DNA of 64,000 bases, taken from Planomonospora sp. ID67723. Its GTDB lineage: Bacteria; Actinomycetota; Actinomycetes; Streptosporangiales; Streptosporangiaceae. The first letter of the stretch is position 1. Every line of letters starts with the position of its first letter. This document shows positions 39,565 through 46,762 of this stretch, in pieces. The notes beneath the pieces were generated by a model. The model had not been told where the DNA came from and ran no database searches. It saw only the letters and a program-made list of their open reading frames with translations. Made by a program: the position numbers and the translations under genes. Location: NCBI RefSeq assembly GCF_015711605.1, contig NZ_JABTEZ010000006.1, positions 1-64,000 of the forward strand, given 5' to 3'.

Positions 39565-39771
39565 ATGTCAGCGGAGCGGTTGACCGAGTTGCGGGAGACG
39601 TTCGCCGCCATCGACGGCGACGGCGACGGTTTCATCACCGAGGCGGAGCTCGTCCGGCACTTCCCGGACCTTCCGGCGGAGGCGATCGGCTCCCTGAGCC
39701 GTGACGCCGACTCCGACGGCGACGGGCGGTTCTCCTTCGAGGAGTTCGTCAGGATGGTGTCGCGCGACTGA
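39565..39771 (+). CDS. two-EF-hand calcium-binding peptide
   Basis: The 68-residue protein is little more than an EF-hand pair. Loop 1 is residues 17-28 (DGDGDGFITEAE) and loop 2 is residues 49-60 (DSDGDGRFSFEE). Both keep the acidic 1, 3, 5 and 12 ligands and the central Gly. The protein should bind two Ca2+ ions and may act as a buffer or sensor; no signal peptide is visible. GAGAGG lies about 8-9 bases ahead of the ATG. It is divergent from the deacylase operon. No target gene stands out nearby. Confidence 0.85.
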   Translation: MSAERLTELRETFAAIDGDGDGFITEAELVRHFPDLPAEAIGSLSRDADSDGDGRFSFEEFVRMVSRD

Positions 39772-39905
39772 CCCGGCTGCCCTGTGCGACCGGTCCGGGC
39801 AGGCCCGGCACGCGGTCCGGGAGCACGCGCCCGCCGCCCACCCGGGCCCCGGTCGCCCGGCGGCGCCGGCCGGTTGCCCCGGTCCGGCGCGGGCCGGCGC
39901 TCCGG

Positions 39906-40157
39906 TCAGGCGCCCAGGTCCCGGACGACGTTGTCGAGCCGGTCCGCCAGCGTGTCGAGCTGCTGCTCGGTGAGCGTGTCACCGCCGGGCAGCAGCCTGG
40001 TCAGCTCCCTGCGGCTCGCGATGACCAGCCCTCGGTGGGCGTCGTCGATCTCCCCGTCGGGCAGGACCACGCACTCGCCCCGGACGAACACCAGGGTCGC
40101 CTCGGGGTCCGGTGACTCCAGCAGCTTCCGGACGCATTCACGGTCGATGAGCGCCAT
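39906..40157 (-). CDS. uncharacterised 83-residue protein
   Basis: The small protein begins MALIDRECVRKLLESPDPEA, continues with a beta-like VFVRGECVVLP, and ends in a helix (LTEQQLDTLADRLDNVVRDL). It has two Cys, no membrane span and no signal peptide. AAGGAGG sits 6 bases ahead of the ATG, making the start firm. I do not recognise the family. Between it and the EF-hand gene are 134 bases of GC-rich sequence with several short inverted repeats but nothing clear. Confidence 0.65.
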   Translation of the reverse strand: MALIDRECVRKLLESPDPEATLVFVRGECVVLPDGEIDDAHRGLVIASRRELTRLLPGGDTLTEQQLDTLADRLDNVVRDLGA

Positions 40158-40464
40158 GGGACGCCTCCTTGTCCATCGTGTCACAGGTCATGCCGCATGT
40201 GACGACATTGTCCGATCCATCGCTTCCTGCCCGGATATCGAGGGCGGAACCGTTGACGCGGGCAGGCTGTGTGCCGCAGCCGGCGCGCCGGGCGGCGGCC
40301 GTACCACGCCGTGGCGGGCTCGAACTCGCGCTCCGGGCGGATCTGCGGGCCGGCGGCTCCCGCCGGAGGCGGCCGGGAGCAGGGTTGTCCCAACACCCCC
40401 ATGCCGCACACTCCGTTGTGGAATGATCACGCGAGGTAGTGGCGTGAGAGAAGGGACGCGGCCG

Positions 40465-42465
40465 GTGCGGATGCATTTCGACCCGGAAGAGGCCGAGGAG
40501 TTCGAGGCGGTCAAAGATCTGCTGATCCGCCGGTGCACGGCCTGGGCCGGAAGGCACCGGATGGAGGCCGGCGAGCTGGCCCTCTCGGTCGCGCTGGACT
40601 CCCGGCACCACAGCGCGGACGGGCGGCTCGGCTACTGGACGCCGCGGGAGGTGCGCGAGACGCTGCTGAGGTGGATGCCCCGCCAGATGACCGCCGACCC
40701 CGGTGAGCTGGGATCCGCTCCGGAGAGCCTGAGGACGCTTCTGTGCTACCTCGCCAGCTCCGGGCTCCTCGATCCGCGCGGCGCCACGCTGGCCGAGCTG
40801 GGCAGGGCCGTCACCGAGACGGCACGCGAGTACCCCGAGGCGGTGGTCAATCCCTATCGGTGGGGGCTCGTGAAGTTCTGGGCGATGACGGCGAGGGAGC
40901 ACGGTGTCGACCCCGCCGACGACAGGGCCTTCGCCGAGTTCCAGCGCGATGTCGAAGCGGGACGGGTGCGATACGACGAGAGGGTGCTCGGCTACCTGGT
41001 GAGGTGGCAGACGCTCGAGCCGGGGCCCGGCCAGAAGCGGACGGCCGTCCGGCCTCCGGTGAGCCTGGCGTCCGACAGCGAGATCGACGAGGCGGCCGCG
41101 AGCAGCATGGTGGTCCGCGACCTGGTGTCCATCACCGGATGGGCGGGCGCCGACGGCCGCCCGCTCACCGGCGGGAAACTGCAGCCGCAGGACGCCTTCC
41201 TGCTGGAGGAACTGCTCGGAATCGGCGGGTCCGGGGCCGGGGCGCACGCCGAGACCGATCTGCTGCTGAAATGGGCGAAGAAGACGGCTCTGGTCCGGGT
41301 GAGCCGGGGACGGCTGCGCAGGGTCGCCCGGTCCGCGCCTCTGCTCAGCGATCCGCGGGCGCTGTGGTGGCGGGCCTTCGAGGCGTTCTTCGAGCTGGGA
41401 GGCGCCATCTGCGTGCCCCCCGGAGAAGGGGCCGGGCCCTCGCTGCTCGCCATCTGGCCCGGGGAGATCGTTTCCTACGCGCTGGACCTGGCCTACGGCT
41501 GGCCGCGCCCCGTGCCGATGACCCTGATCCAGGAGACGGCGTGGTGCGCCTGGAAGGGGCGCCTCCGACGCTACCCCGGCGCGGACGGCCCGCAGCAGGA
41601 GTTCCTCTGGCGCATCCGGTTCGACCAGGACCTGGAGCGGGCGTTCACGCTGCTGGCCGGGCTGGGGGTGGTGGAGCTGAGCCCGGACACGGCGGAGGCG
41701 TCCGGCGCCGATCCGCTCGAGGAGTACGAACGGGAAGGCCCGCTCTCCCCGGAGATCCGCGAGGCGGTCCTCGCCTGCCTTCCCGAGCCCCCGCCCCTGG
41801 TGCGGCTGACGCCGCTGGGCACGTGGGCCGTGCGCGAACGGATGCTCGCCTGGGGGCGGGACCTTCCGCTGGTCGGGGAGCTTGTCGCAGCCGCCCCCGC
41901 CGAGCTGCTCGGCACGGTCGCCGACCACTACCCGCCGGAGACGGCCAGGGCGGAGGTCGACAGGTGGCTGGCCGCGCACGGCGAAGACGTCGAGCCGCTG
42001 CTGCGGGCCGTACGGGAATGCCCGTTCCGCACCCGTGCCGCAGCCATGCTGGACGTCCTGGTCGACTGTCTCGACGACGGGCACGCGATCCTTGAGCGGT
42101 TGCGTCACGACCCCGTGCTGGGACCGACCGCGATCCAGGCTCTCCTCCGTACGGGCGTCCTCGAGGTGGACGATCTCACCGACCGTGAGCAGACGCTCGT
42201 GCTCGCGGAGGGGCTGCTGACCCTCCTGGAGCTCGGCCGGCCCGAGGAGGTGCGTAAGGAGCTCGATGCCATGGCCGGCAGGAAGGCGCCGGAGGTGGCC
42301 AAGGAGGTTCTGCGGTCGGGGCATCCGGCGGAGGCGGCGCTGGAGGAGTTCCGCCTGCTGGTGGCCGAGCCGATGTGGGTCCACCGCCGCCCGCGCCGCC
42401 TGGTGCGCGCGGCTCCCGGTTCCCGGGGGCGCCCCGGCGGTCACGGCAGGAAACGGCGGCGCTGA
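40465..42465 (+). CDS. large uncharacterised protein, 666 residues
   Basis: Codon use is strongly G/C-ending throughout, so the gene is real. I do not recognise a domain. The protein starts VRMHFDPEEAEEFEAVKDLL and is soluble and alpha-rich, with many Trp, Glu and Leu residues. Motif-like stretches include GYWTPREVRETLLRWMP and LRTLLCYLASSGLLD. The last third has HEAT-like helical pairs (HDPVLGPTAIQALLRTGVLE, LGRPEEVRKELDAMAGRKAP). It ends in a basic tail (RGRPGGHGRKRRR). GAAGGG is 9 bases ahead of the chosen GTG; an ATG two codons later is an alternative. It stands alone on its strand. Confidence 0.7.
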   Translation: MRMHFDPEEAEEFEAVKDLLIRRCTAWAGRHRMEAGELALSVALDSRHHSADGRLGYWTPREVRETLLRWMPRQMTADPGELGSAPESLRTLLCYLASSGLLDPRGATLAELGRAVTETAREYPEAVVNPYRWGLVKFWAMTAREHGVDPADDRAFAEFQRDVEAGRVRYDERVLGYLVRWQTLEPGPGQKRTAVRPPVSLASDSEIDEAAASSMVVRDLVSITGWAGADGRPLTGGKLQPQDAFLLEELLGIGGSGAGAHAETDLLLKWAKKTALVRVSRGRLRRVARSAPLLSDPRALWWRAFEAFFELGGAICVPPGEGAGPSLLAIWPGEIVSYALDLAYGWPRPVPMTLIQETAWCAWKGRLRRYPGADGPQQEFLWRIRFDQDLERAFTLLAGLGVVELSPDTAEASGADPLEEYEREGPLSPEIREAVLACLPEPPPLVRLTPLGTWAVRERMLAWGRDLPLVGELVAAAPAELLGTVADHYPPETARAEVDRWLAAHGEDVEPLLRAVRECPFRTRAAAMLDVLVDCLDDGHAILERLRHDPVLGPTAIQALLRTGVLEVDDLTDREQTLVLAEGLLTLLELGRPEEVRKELDAMAGRKAPEVAKEVLRSGHPAEAALEEFRLLVAEPMWVHRRPRRLVRAAPGSRGRPGGHGRKRRR

Positions 42466-42479
42466 CCTCAGGCCCTGTG

Positions 42480-42800
42480 CGCGGCCGCCGGGCCGGGCGC
42501 GCCGGGCCGCCGTCGGCCGGCGTCTCCGCCACCAGGGAGCGGGCCACGGTGTCCTGCCAGGGCGCGCGGAGCCGCTCGGAGGCGTCCCCGGCGGCCGGGT
42601 GCCAGTCCCCGTCGGGGACGGCCTTCCAGTCCACGGTGTCCCGCGGTGGCTGCCGGTCCCGTCCGTGCAGCCACCGGGCGCACCGGTCATCCTCGACGTG
42701 GACCGGATGCTCGTGGGCAGCCCGCCCAGGGTCATGGCCGAGGGGTGATCGTCGCCCTCGGCCCCGGCCGCGTCCGGTCCCGAGCACTGCTGCTCGGACC
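42480..42800 (-). pseudogene. frameshifted gene remnant
   Basis: The 375 bases between the 666-residue gene and the secreted-protein gene hold no intact gene but two adjoining stretches with strong third-position G/C bias in different minus-strand frames. One reads GAEGDDHPSAMTLGGLPTSI (about 42800-42700). The other reads VHVEDDRCARWLHGRDRQPP, then DTVDWKAVPDGDWHPAAGD (about 42690-42480). In the second stretch about 95% of codons end in G or C, yet no start or nearby stop is in frame. This fits a decayed gene with a frameshift near 42690. I do not recognise the product. Confidence 0.35.
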
Positions 42801-42840
42801 GCCCGGGAAGCGGTCCGGCGTCTCTCCGCCGAGACGGCCC

Positions 42841-43362
42841 TCAGTTGGCGCAGTCTTGGTGGTTGAGGATCAGACCCATGTCGGCGACCCTCCCGCCTGA
42901 CAGGAAGAAGTAGAAGTAGGCCCTCGGATTCTTCGGGACGGGGGCGGTGAAGTAGCCGCTCATGTTCCGCTCCAGACGGGGGTAAGCCCTTTCCAGCTGC
43001 CGCCTGGTGGAACCGATCTCGATTCCCCGACGGGTCTTGACGCCCTCGGGGGCGAAGATGGCGGCCACGCCGTACCGTCTGGAGATGAACAGGTCCGACC
43101 CGTCGCTGCGGTGCGGAGGCGTCCTGAAGTCCCACGCCGAGCACGGGCGCGAGTGGGTCCTGCGCACGATCTTTCCTGTCGCCCGGGCTTCCTCGACGCT
43201 CATTTCGAGCTTCACGCCGCGATATCCGAACGGACCCAGCTTTCTCTTCGTGGCCGCGTCGGGCTCGGCGACCGCCGCGGGCGCGGCGGCCAGGAGCATC
43301 CCTGCGGCCAGCACCGCCACCAGCACCGAACGGCCCAGCCGCCGGACAACCGCATGCTTCAT
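42841..43362 (-). CDS. secreted protein of unknown function
   Basis: The 173-residue protein has a classical Sec signal (KHAVVRRLGRSVLVAVLAAG then LLAAAPAAVAEP), with cleavage likely after the AVA near residue 32. The mature part contains GYRGVKLEMSVEEARATGKI, a pattern seen in many small secreted actinomycete proteins, and two to three Cys (PCSAWDF, HQDCAN) that could form a disulfide. GGAGG is 6 bases ahead of the ATG. The 184 bases upstream, up to the next gene, hold only a possible promoter. Confidence 0.75.
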   Translation of the reverse strand: MKHAVVRRLGRSVLVAVLAAGMLLAAAPAAVAEPDAATKRKLGPFGYRGVKLEMSVEEARATGKIVRRTHSRPCSAWDFRTPPHRSDGSDLFISRRYGVAAIFAPEGVKTRRGIEIGSTRRQLERAYPRLERNMSGYFTAPVPKNPRAYFYFFLSGGRVADMGLILNHQDCAN

Positions 43363-43546
43363 CGTCGTCCTCCATGATTATGATCAGACAGCCCGTCACC
43401 TCCAGCGGAGTGGTGCGTGAACAGACCTTCGCGGAATCCTGTTTATGCAGGTTAAGCGGGTATCCGTCCACGGGCGCGGATGCTGGGCCGGTGTGTCGCC
43501 CGAGATCACGCGCAGGCGGGGATCGGCCGCGGGGGAGGCCGTCCCG

Positions 43547-44155
43547 TCAGGGACCGGCGTCGCCGGGGCGCCAGCCGGGACGGCGGCCGGTCAGCCCGAG
43601 CAGCCGATCCAGCAGCGGTGCGTCGTCGGGTACGGGCACCGGCGGTCCGAACAGCCCGGGGCTGCCGTCCGGGTGCTGGGCGACGATGGCGCCGACCCAT
43701 CGGTACGCGGCGGTCATGGCCTCGGTCAGCGCGGGATCGGCGCCGGGGTAGGTCCGTCCGGTCGCGACGGCGAGGTCCCAGCCGTGCACGATGACCTCGT
43801 CGAGTGCGGCCGCCCCTGCTGCGGCGGCCGGTAGCCGGTTGCCGCCGGCCTCGGTGGTGCCGGTCCATGCCGACTCCTCCCGCCACGCCCGGGCCAGATC
43901 GCCCAGCCGGGCCGGGAGGCGGCGGCGCCAGTCCCCGCCCAGCCGGGACGCGTCGGGTACCGGGGCGCGGCCACCGCCGGCAAGGGGCGTCTTGGCGGCG
44001 GCCGCGGTGAACGCGACGCAGAGGCTGTCGACATGGTCGAGCAGCTCGCCGACGGTGATGCCGCCGCAGGGAGTGGGCGCGGTGAGCTGGTCGTCGCGGA
44101 CCTGCCCGATGAGGGCGGCGAGCGCGGCGGTCGCGGGGTGCAGGTCGGCTGTCAT
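43547..44155 (-). CDS. DinB-fold metal-binding protein (TIGR03086-like)
   Basis: The 202-residue protein fits the actinobacterial DinB-like TIGR03086 group. It has the opening TAALAALIGQVRDDQLTAPT with PCGGITVGELLDHVDSL (metal His and helix), and a second His in LDEVIVHGWDLAVATGR. Such proteins may use mycothiol. It is the third gene of an ArsR-SRPBCC-DinB unit, starting 2 bases after the SRPBCC stop. Confidence 0.78.
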   Translation of the reverse strand: MTADLHPATAALAALIGQVRDDQLTAPTPCGGITVGELLDHVDSLCVAFTAAAAKTPLAGGGRAPVPDASRLGGDWRRRLPARLGDLARAWREESAWTGTTEAGGNRLPAAAAGAAALDEVIVHGWDLAVATGRTYPGADPALTEAMTAAYRWVGAIVAQHPDGSPGLFGPPVPVPDDAPLLDRLLGLTGRRPGWRPGDAGP

Positions 44156-44157
44156 GG

Positions 44158-44628
44158 TCAGATCGTCTCCGTGAGCCGGTCGAGGACACTGTCCCAGCCG
44201 GCGCCGACCTGTCCGGCGACGTGGGGCATCGCGGCGGCCAGCGCGTCGAGCTGTTCGTGCACGAGCACCAGACGGGTCCCGCCCTGCGGGGCTTCGTCGA
44301 GGGTGACGGTGAGCAGCGAGTCGAACATCGGACCGGCGTCGCGGTCGGGGCCGATGAAGCCCCAGCGCCAGACGATGCGCCGGTCCGGCACGAGTTCGAG
44401 CAACTGCGCGTCGAAGCCGCCGACGGGCTGGTCCGAGTCGGTCTGCCAGATGCGGTACCGGCCGCCCACGCGCTCGTCGACCAGCGCGCGGACGCACTCC
44501 AGAGACCCGGGCGCCAGCCACCGTTGCAGGGTCGCGGGATCCAGCCAGGCCCGGTAGACCGCGTGCACGGGCGCGGACAGGACGCGCTCGCGCCGTACGG
44601 CGGGGAAGGCCGCGAGGTCGGACGTCAT
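44158..44628 (-). CDS. SRPBCC/AHSA1-family protein
   Basis: The 156-residue protein has the START-like fold of the Aha1-type group: RERVLSAPVHAVYRAWLDPA at the start, RWLAPG, VGGRYRIWQ, and the closing helix GAGWDSVLDRLTETI. These cupped domains bind hydrophobic ligands. The pairing with an ArsR regulator directly upstream (ATGA overlap) is very common in actinomycetes. The ligand is unknown. Confidence 0.82.
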   Translation of the reverse strand: MTSDLAAFPAVRRERVLSAPVHAVYRAWLDPATLQRWLAPGSLECVRALVDERVGGRYRIWQTDSDQPVGGFDAQLLELVPDRRIVWRWGFIGPDRDAGPMFDSLLTVTLDEAPQGGTRLVLVHEQLDALAAAMPHVAGQVGAGWDSVLDRLTETI

Positions 44629-44957
44629 GGTGGCTCCTCACTGACGGATGGGTGCGGCGAGTCGAGGACGTGCTGCAGGACGTCGAGCCGGGCGTCCCAG
44701 AACTGCTCGTAGAAGCGCAGCCAGGCCACCGCGTCGGACAGCGGGCGGGGCCGCAGCCGGCACACGTGCCGGCGTCCGGTGATGGTGCGCTGCACCAGCC
44801 CGGCCTGTTCGAGGACCCTCACGTGCTTGGACGCCGCGGCCAGGGACATGTGCAGCGGCGCGGCCAGCTCGCCGACCGAGAGCTCCCCCCCGGCGAGGCG
44901 GCGCAGCATGGTGCGCCGCGCGTCGTGGGCCAGGGCGTGGAACACGGCGTCCAGCAT
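44625..44957 (-). CDS. ArsR-family repressor
   Basis: The 110-residue winged-helix regulator starts MLDAVFHALAHDARRTMLRR. It has the recognition helix in LSVGELAAPLHMSLAAASKH and the wing in GLVQRTITGRRHVCRL. It lacks the metal-binding ELCVCDL motif of arsenic sensors, so it belongs to the ligand- or redox-independent group paired with SRPBCC proteins. GAGG lies 8 bases ahead of the ATG at 44957 and is itself inside the large palindrome at 44960-44991. An ATG at the palindrome centre (44975) is an alternative. It likely represses its own operon. Confidence 0.85.
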   Translation of the reverse strand: MLDAVFHALAHDARRTMLRRLAGGELSVGELAAPLHMSLAAASKHVRVLEQAGLVQRTITGRRHVCRLRPRPLSDAVAWLRFYEQFWDARLDVLQHVLDSPHPSVSEEPP

Positions 44958-44959
44958 CC

Positions 44960-45024
44960 CCTTATCCTCAACCATATGGTTGAGGATAAGGCTCGCGCCT
45001 CTAATCCACAACTAAAAGGTTGAA
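44960..45024. promoter_or_regulatory. ArsR operator: 32-bp palindrome plus second copy
   Basis: A perfect 32-base palindrome (44960-44991; core CTCAACCATATGGTTGAG) abuts the ArsR start. A degenerate copy at 45001-45024 (CTAATCCACAACTAAAAGG...) matches 44961-44984 at 18 of 24 positions, exactly 40 bases away, about four helical turns. Both fit dimer binding on the same DNA face. Confidence 0.65.
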
Positions 45025-45028
45025 TGTT

Positions 45029-45042
45029 TTCGGTGCACCGAA
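45029..45042. repeat. 14-bp palindrome
   Basis: TTCGGTGCACCGAA is a perfect palindrome just beyond the ArsR operator region. The 480 bases from 44958 to 45437 otherwise hold only the doubtful 53-residue gene. Confidence 0.45.
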
Positions 45043-45181
45043 GGCGTGGACCCGGAGGCGGCTGCCCCGATCGTCGGCGCCTCTCCGCCTTCGTCGCTCC
45101 GGCGGCCACCCGCATCCGCCATCGCCGCCTCGCTGCGCGAGCCGCGCTCGAGGTGAACGAGCCCAAGGGGTCTGGTCGCGC

Positions 45182-45343
45182 TCAGTGGCCGCAGGCAACC
45201 GGAGACCGCTTGAGCAGGCAGTGCCGCACCACGATGACGCCCGCGAGCACCGGTACGGCTGGGAGCGGCCGCTTGCGCCGCATCCGGCGGAAAACCATTT
45301 CAAGCACGCGACGGAAGGGATCGTCTGCGGCTTCGGGCTTCAT
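45182..45343 (-). CDS. doubtful 53-residue basic protein
   Basis: A short frame reads MKPEAADDPFRRVLEMVFRR and has a hydrophobic segment (AVPVLAGVIVVRHCLL) flanked by basic residues. CAGG stands near the ATG. About 79% of codons end in G or C, below the level of neighbouring genes. It may be a small membrane-active peptide or a remnant. I list it because nothing else fills this gap. Confidence 0.25.
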   Translation of the reverse strand: MKPEAADDPFRRVLEMVFRRMRRKRPLPAVPVLAGVIVVRHCLLKRSPVACGH

Positions 45344-45437
45344 GACCTGCAGCAGGCGTACGGCTGACGGGAGCGCGGACGGCCGGGACGTTCTCGGGGC
45401 GCGGGAATCCTCGGCGGGACGTACGGCGTACGCCGGA

Positions 45438-46517
45438 TCAGTCCGAGGGGTGACGGGCGGCGAGACCGGAGACCGCCGCGAGGTCGTCGGCGAGCTGGAG
45501 GATGGTCTCGCGGCCCTCGACCGCATGCGCCCAGTCGGCGGGCAGGGCGGCCTCGCCGTACGCCGCGCCGATGATGTTTCCGCAGATGGCGCCGGTGGAG
45601 TCGGCGTCACCGGAGTGGTTGACCGCCAGCAGCAGCGCCGCGCGCGGATCGGGTTCGGCCAGGGCGCAGTAGAGCGCGACGGCCAGGGCCTCCTCGGCGA
45701 TCCAGCCCTCGCCGAGGCTCTCGACCTTCTCCGCGGTGGGCTCGCCCGCCCCGGCCAGGCGCCGGGCCGCGCGCAGGGCGTCGCCGGTCTCCCGGTGCTC
45801 GGCGCCCTGGCCGTCGAAGGCGGACAGCATCGACTCCGTGGACGCGGCGGCCTCGGCGAGTGAGTCGCCCTGGACGAGCCGGTCGACGAGGTGGGCCAGG
45901 GCGCCGGAGGCGATGGCGGCGGTGGGGTGGCCGTGGGTCAGGCGGGCGGTGGCGATGGCCAGGGTGACCGGGTCGTCCGCAGGGTGAGGACCCGTGGCCC
46001 GGGGGCCGCGCAGCAGGCCGAAGGGGGCCGAGCGCATGACGGTGCCGCAGCCTTTGGAGTCGGGGTTGATGGGCCCGTGGCCGAGCGGGGAGCCGGGCGG
46101 GCGCGGGGTGATGCGGGAGCGCAGGCCGGACAGGCAGGCGTTGCCGGGGGCGCGGCGGGCGTACAGCCACTCCTGGGTGCGCAGCCAGCCGGTGCGGAAG
46201 CCGCCGTCCTGGGGGGCCGGGACCGGGCGGTTCTGGGTGTCGAACCAGCGCAGGTAGGCCCGGTGCACGGAGGTGACGGCGTCACCTCCGTGCAGGCGGG
46301 CGCGGATCAGCCCTTCGGCGGTGAACAGCGTCATCTGGGTGTCGTCGGTGACATCGGTCTTGATCATGTCGGTGAGCCCGGCGGGCCCGAACTCCGAGCG
46401 GATCTGGGCCAGGGACATGAACTCGACGGGGTTGCCGAGGGCGTCGCCGACGGCGCCGCCGAGCAGGCAGCCCCGGACGCGGGAGCCGTACGACGGGAGC
46501 CGCTGGTGTCCGTCCAT
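45438..46517 (-). CDS. ADP-ribosylglycohydrolase family protein
   Basis: The 359-residue protein has the family motifs RVRGCLLGGAVGDALGNPVE, TDVTDDTQMTLFTAEGL (metal-binding Thr-Asp-Asp) and HSGDADSTGAICGNIIGA (second metal site). These enzymes remove ADP-ribose from Arg residues of proteins or act on related compounds; the DraG type reverses nitrogenase modification, which is unlikely here. The target is unknown. It is divergent from a winged-helix gene, with a palindrome and a tandem repeat between them. Confidence 0.85.
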   Translation of the reverse strand: MDGHQRLPSYGSRVRGCLLGGAVGDALGNPVEFMSLAQIRSEFGPAGLTDMIKTDVTDDTQMTLFTAEGLIRARLHGGDAVTSVHRAYLRWFDTQNRPVPAPQDGGFRTGWLRTQEWLYARRAPGNACLSGLRSRITPRPPGSPLGHGPINPDSKGCGTVMRSAPFGLLRGPRATGPHPADDPVTLAIATARLTHGHPTAAIASGALAHLVDRLVQGDSLAEAAASTESMLSAFDGQGAEHRETGDALRAARRLAGAGEPTAEKVESLGEGWIAEEALAVALYCALAEPDPRAALLLAVNHSGDADSTGAICGNIIGAAYGEAALPADWAHAVEGRETILQLADDLAAVSGLAARHPSD

Positions 46518-46590
46518 GGGAGAGCTCGCTTTCGGGAGGTCTTTCAGGGACAGGGAGGTGCGTCCCGGGCCCGGCGAAGCAGGAAACCAC

Positions 46591-46611
46591 ATTGTGGGCC
46601 CGGTCCACAAT
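46591..46611. promoter_or_regulatory. inverted repeat in divergent promoter region
   Basis: ATTGTGG (46591-46597) and CCACAAT (46605-46611) flank a 7-base centre. It lies 74 bases ahead of the ADP-ribosylglycohydrolase start and about 150 bases ahead of the winged-helix gene. It resembles a dimer operator. Confidence 0.5.
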
Positions 46612-46654
46612 GGCTCCACGACGGCTCCACGACGGCTCCACGACGGCTCCACAG
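46612..46654. repeat. 11-base tandem repeat, nearly four copies
   Basis: GGCTCCACGAC is repeated three times exactly (46612-46644), with a fourth copy ending in CACAG. Eleven bases is close to one helical turn, so the copies face the same side of the DNA. The array directly adjoins the inverted repeat. Confidence 0.7.
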
Positions 46655-46762
46655 GGGCCGTGTGCGCTGCTGCCGGGCTCCCGGGGCCGGCGGCTCACGG
46701 GTTCCCGCGCCGCCGGGCCGTACCTGCCGCGATCTGTCAGGTACGGCCGAGATGATGAGCGC

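Noticed and set aside
40138-42735. Long minus-strand frame opposite the 666-residue gene
   Set aside because: Third-position bias favours the plus-strand gene over 40465-42465. Only the last 250 or so bases beyond that gene show independent minus-strand bias, and these are reported as a remnant.
45024-45863. Plus-strand open frame of 279 codons across 45-45.9 kb
   Set aside because: Its first half has no codon bias and its second half is the shadow of the ADP-ribosylglycohydrolase gene.
46604-46654. CRISPR-like array
   Set aside because: The 11-base units are directly adjacent with no spacers, and no cas genes are present. It is a simple tandem repeat.
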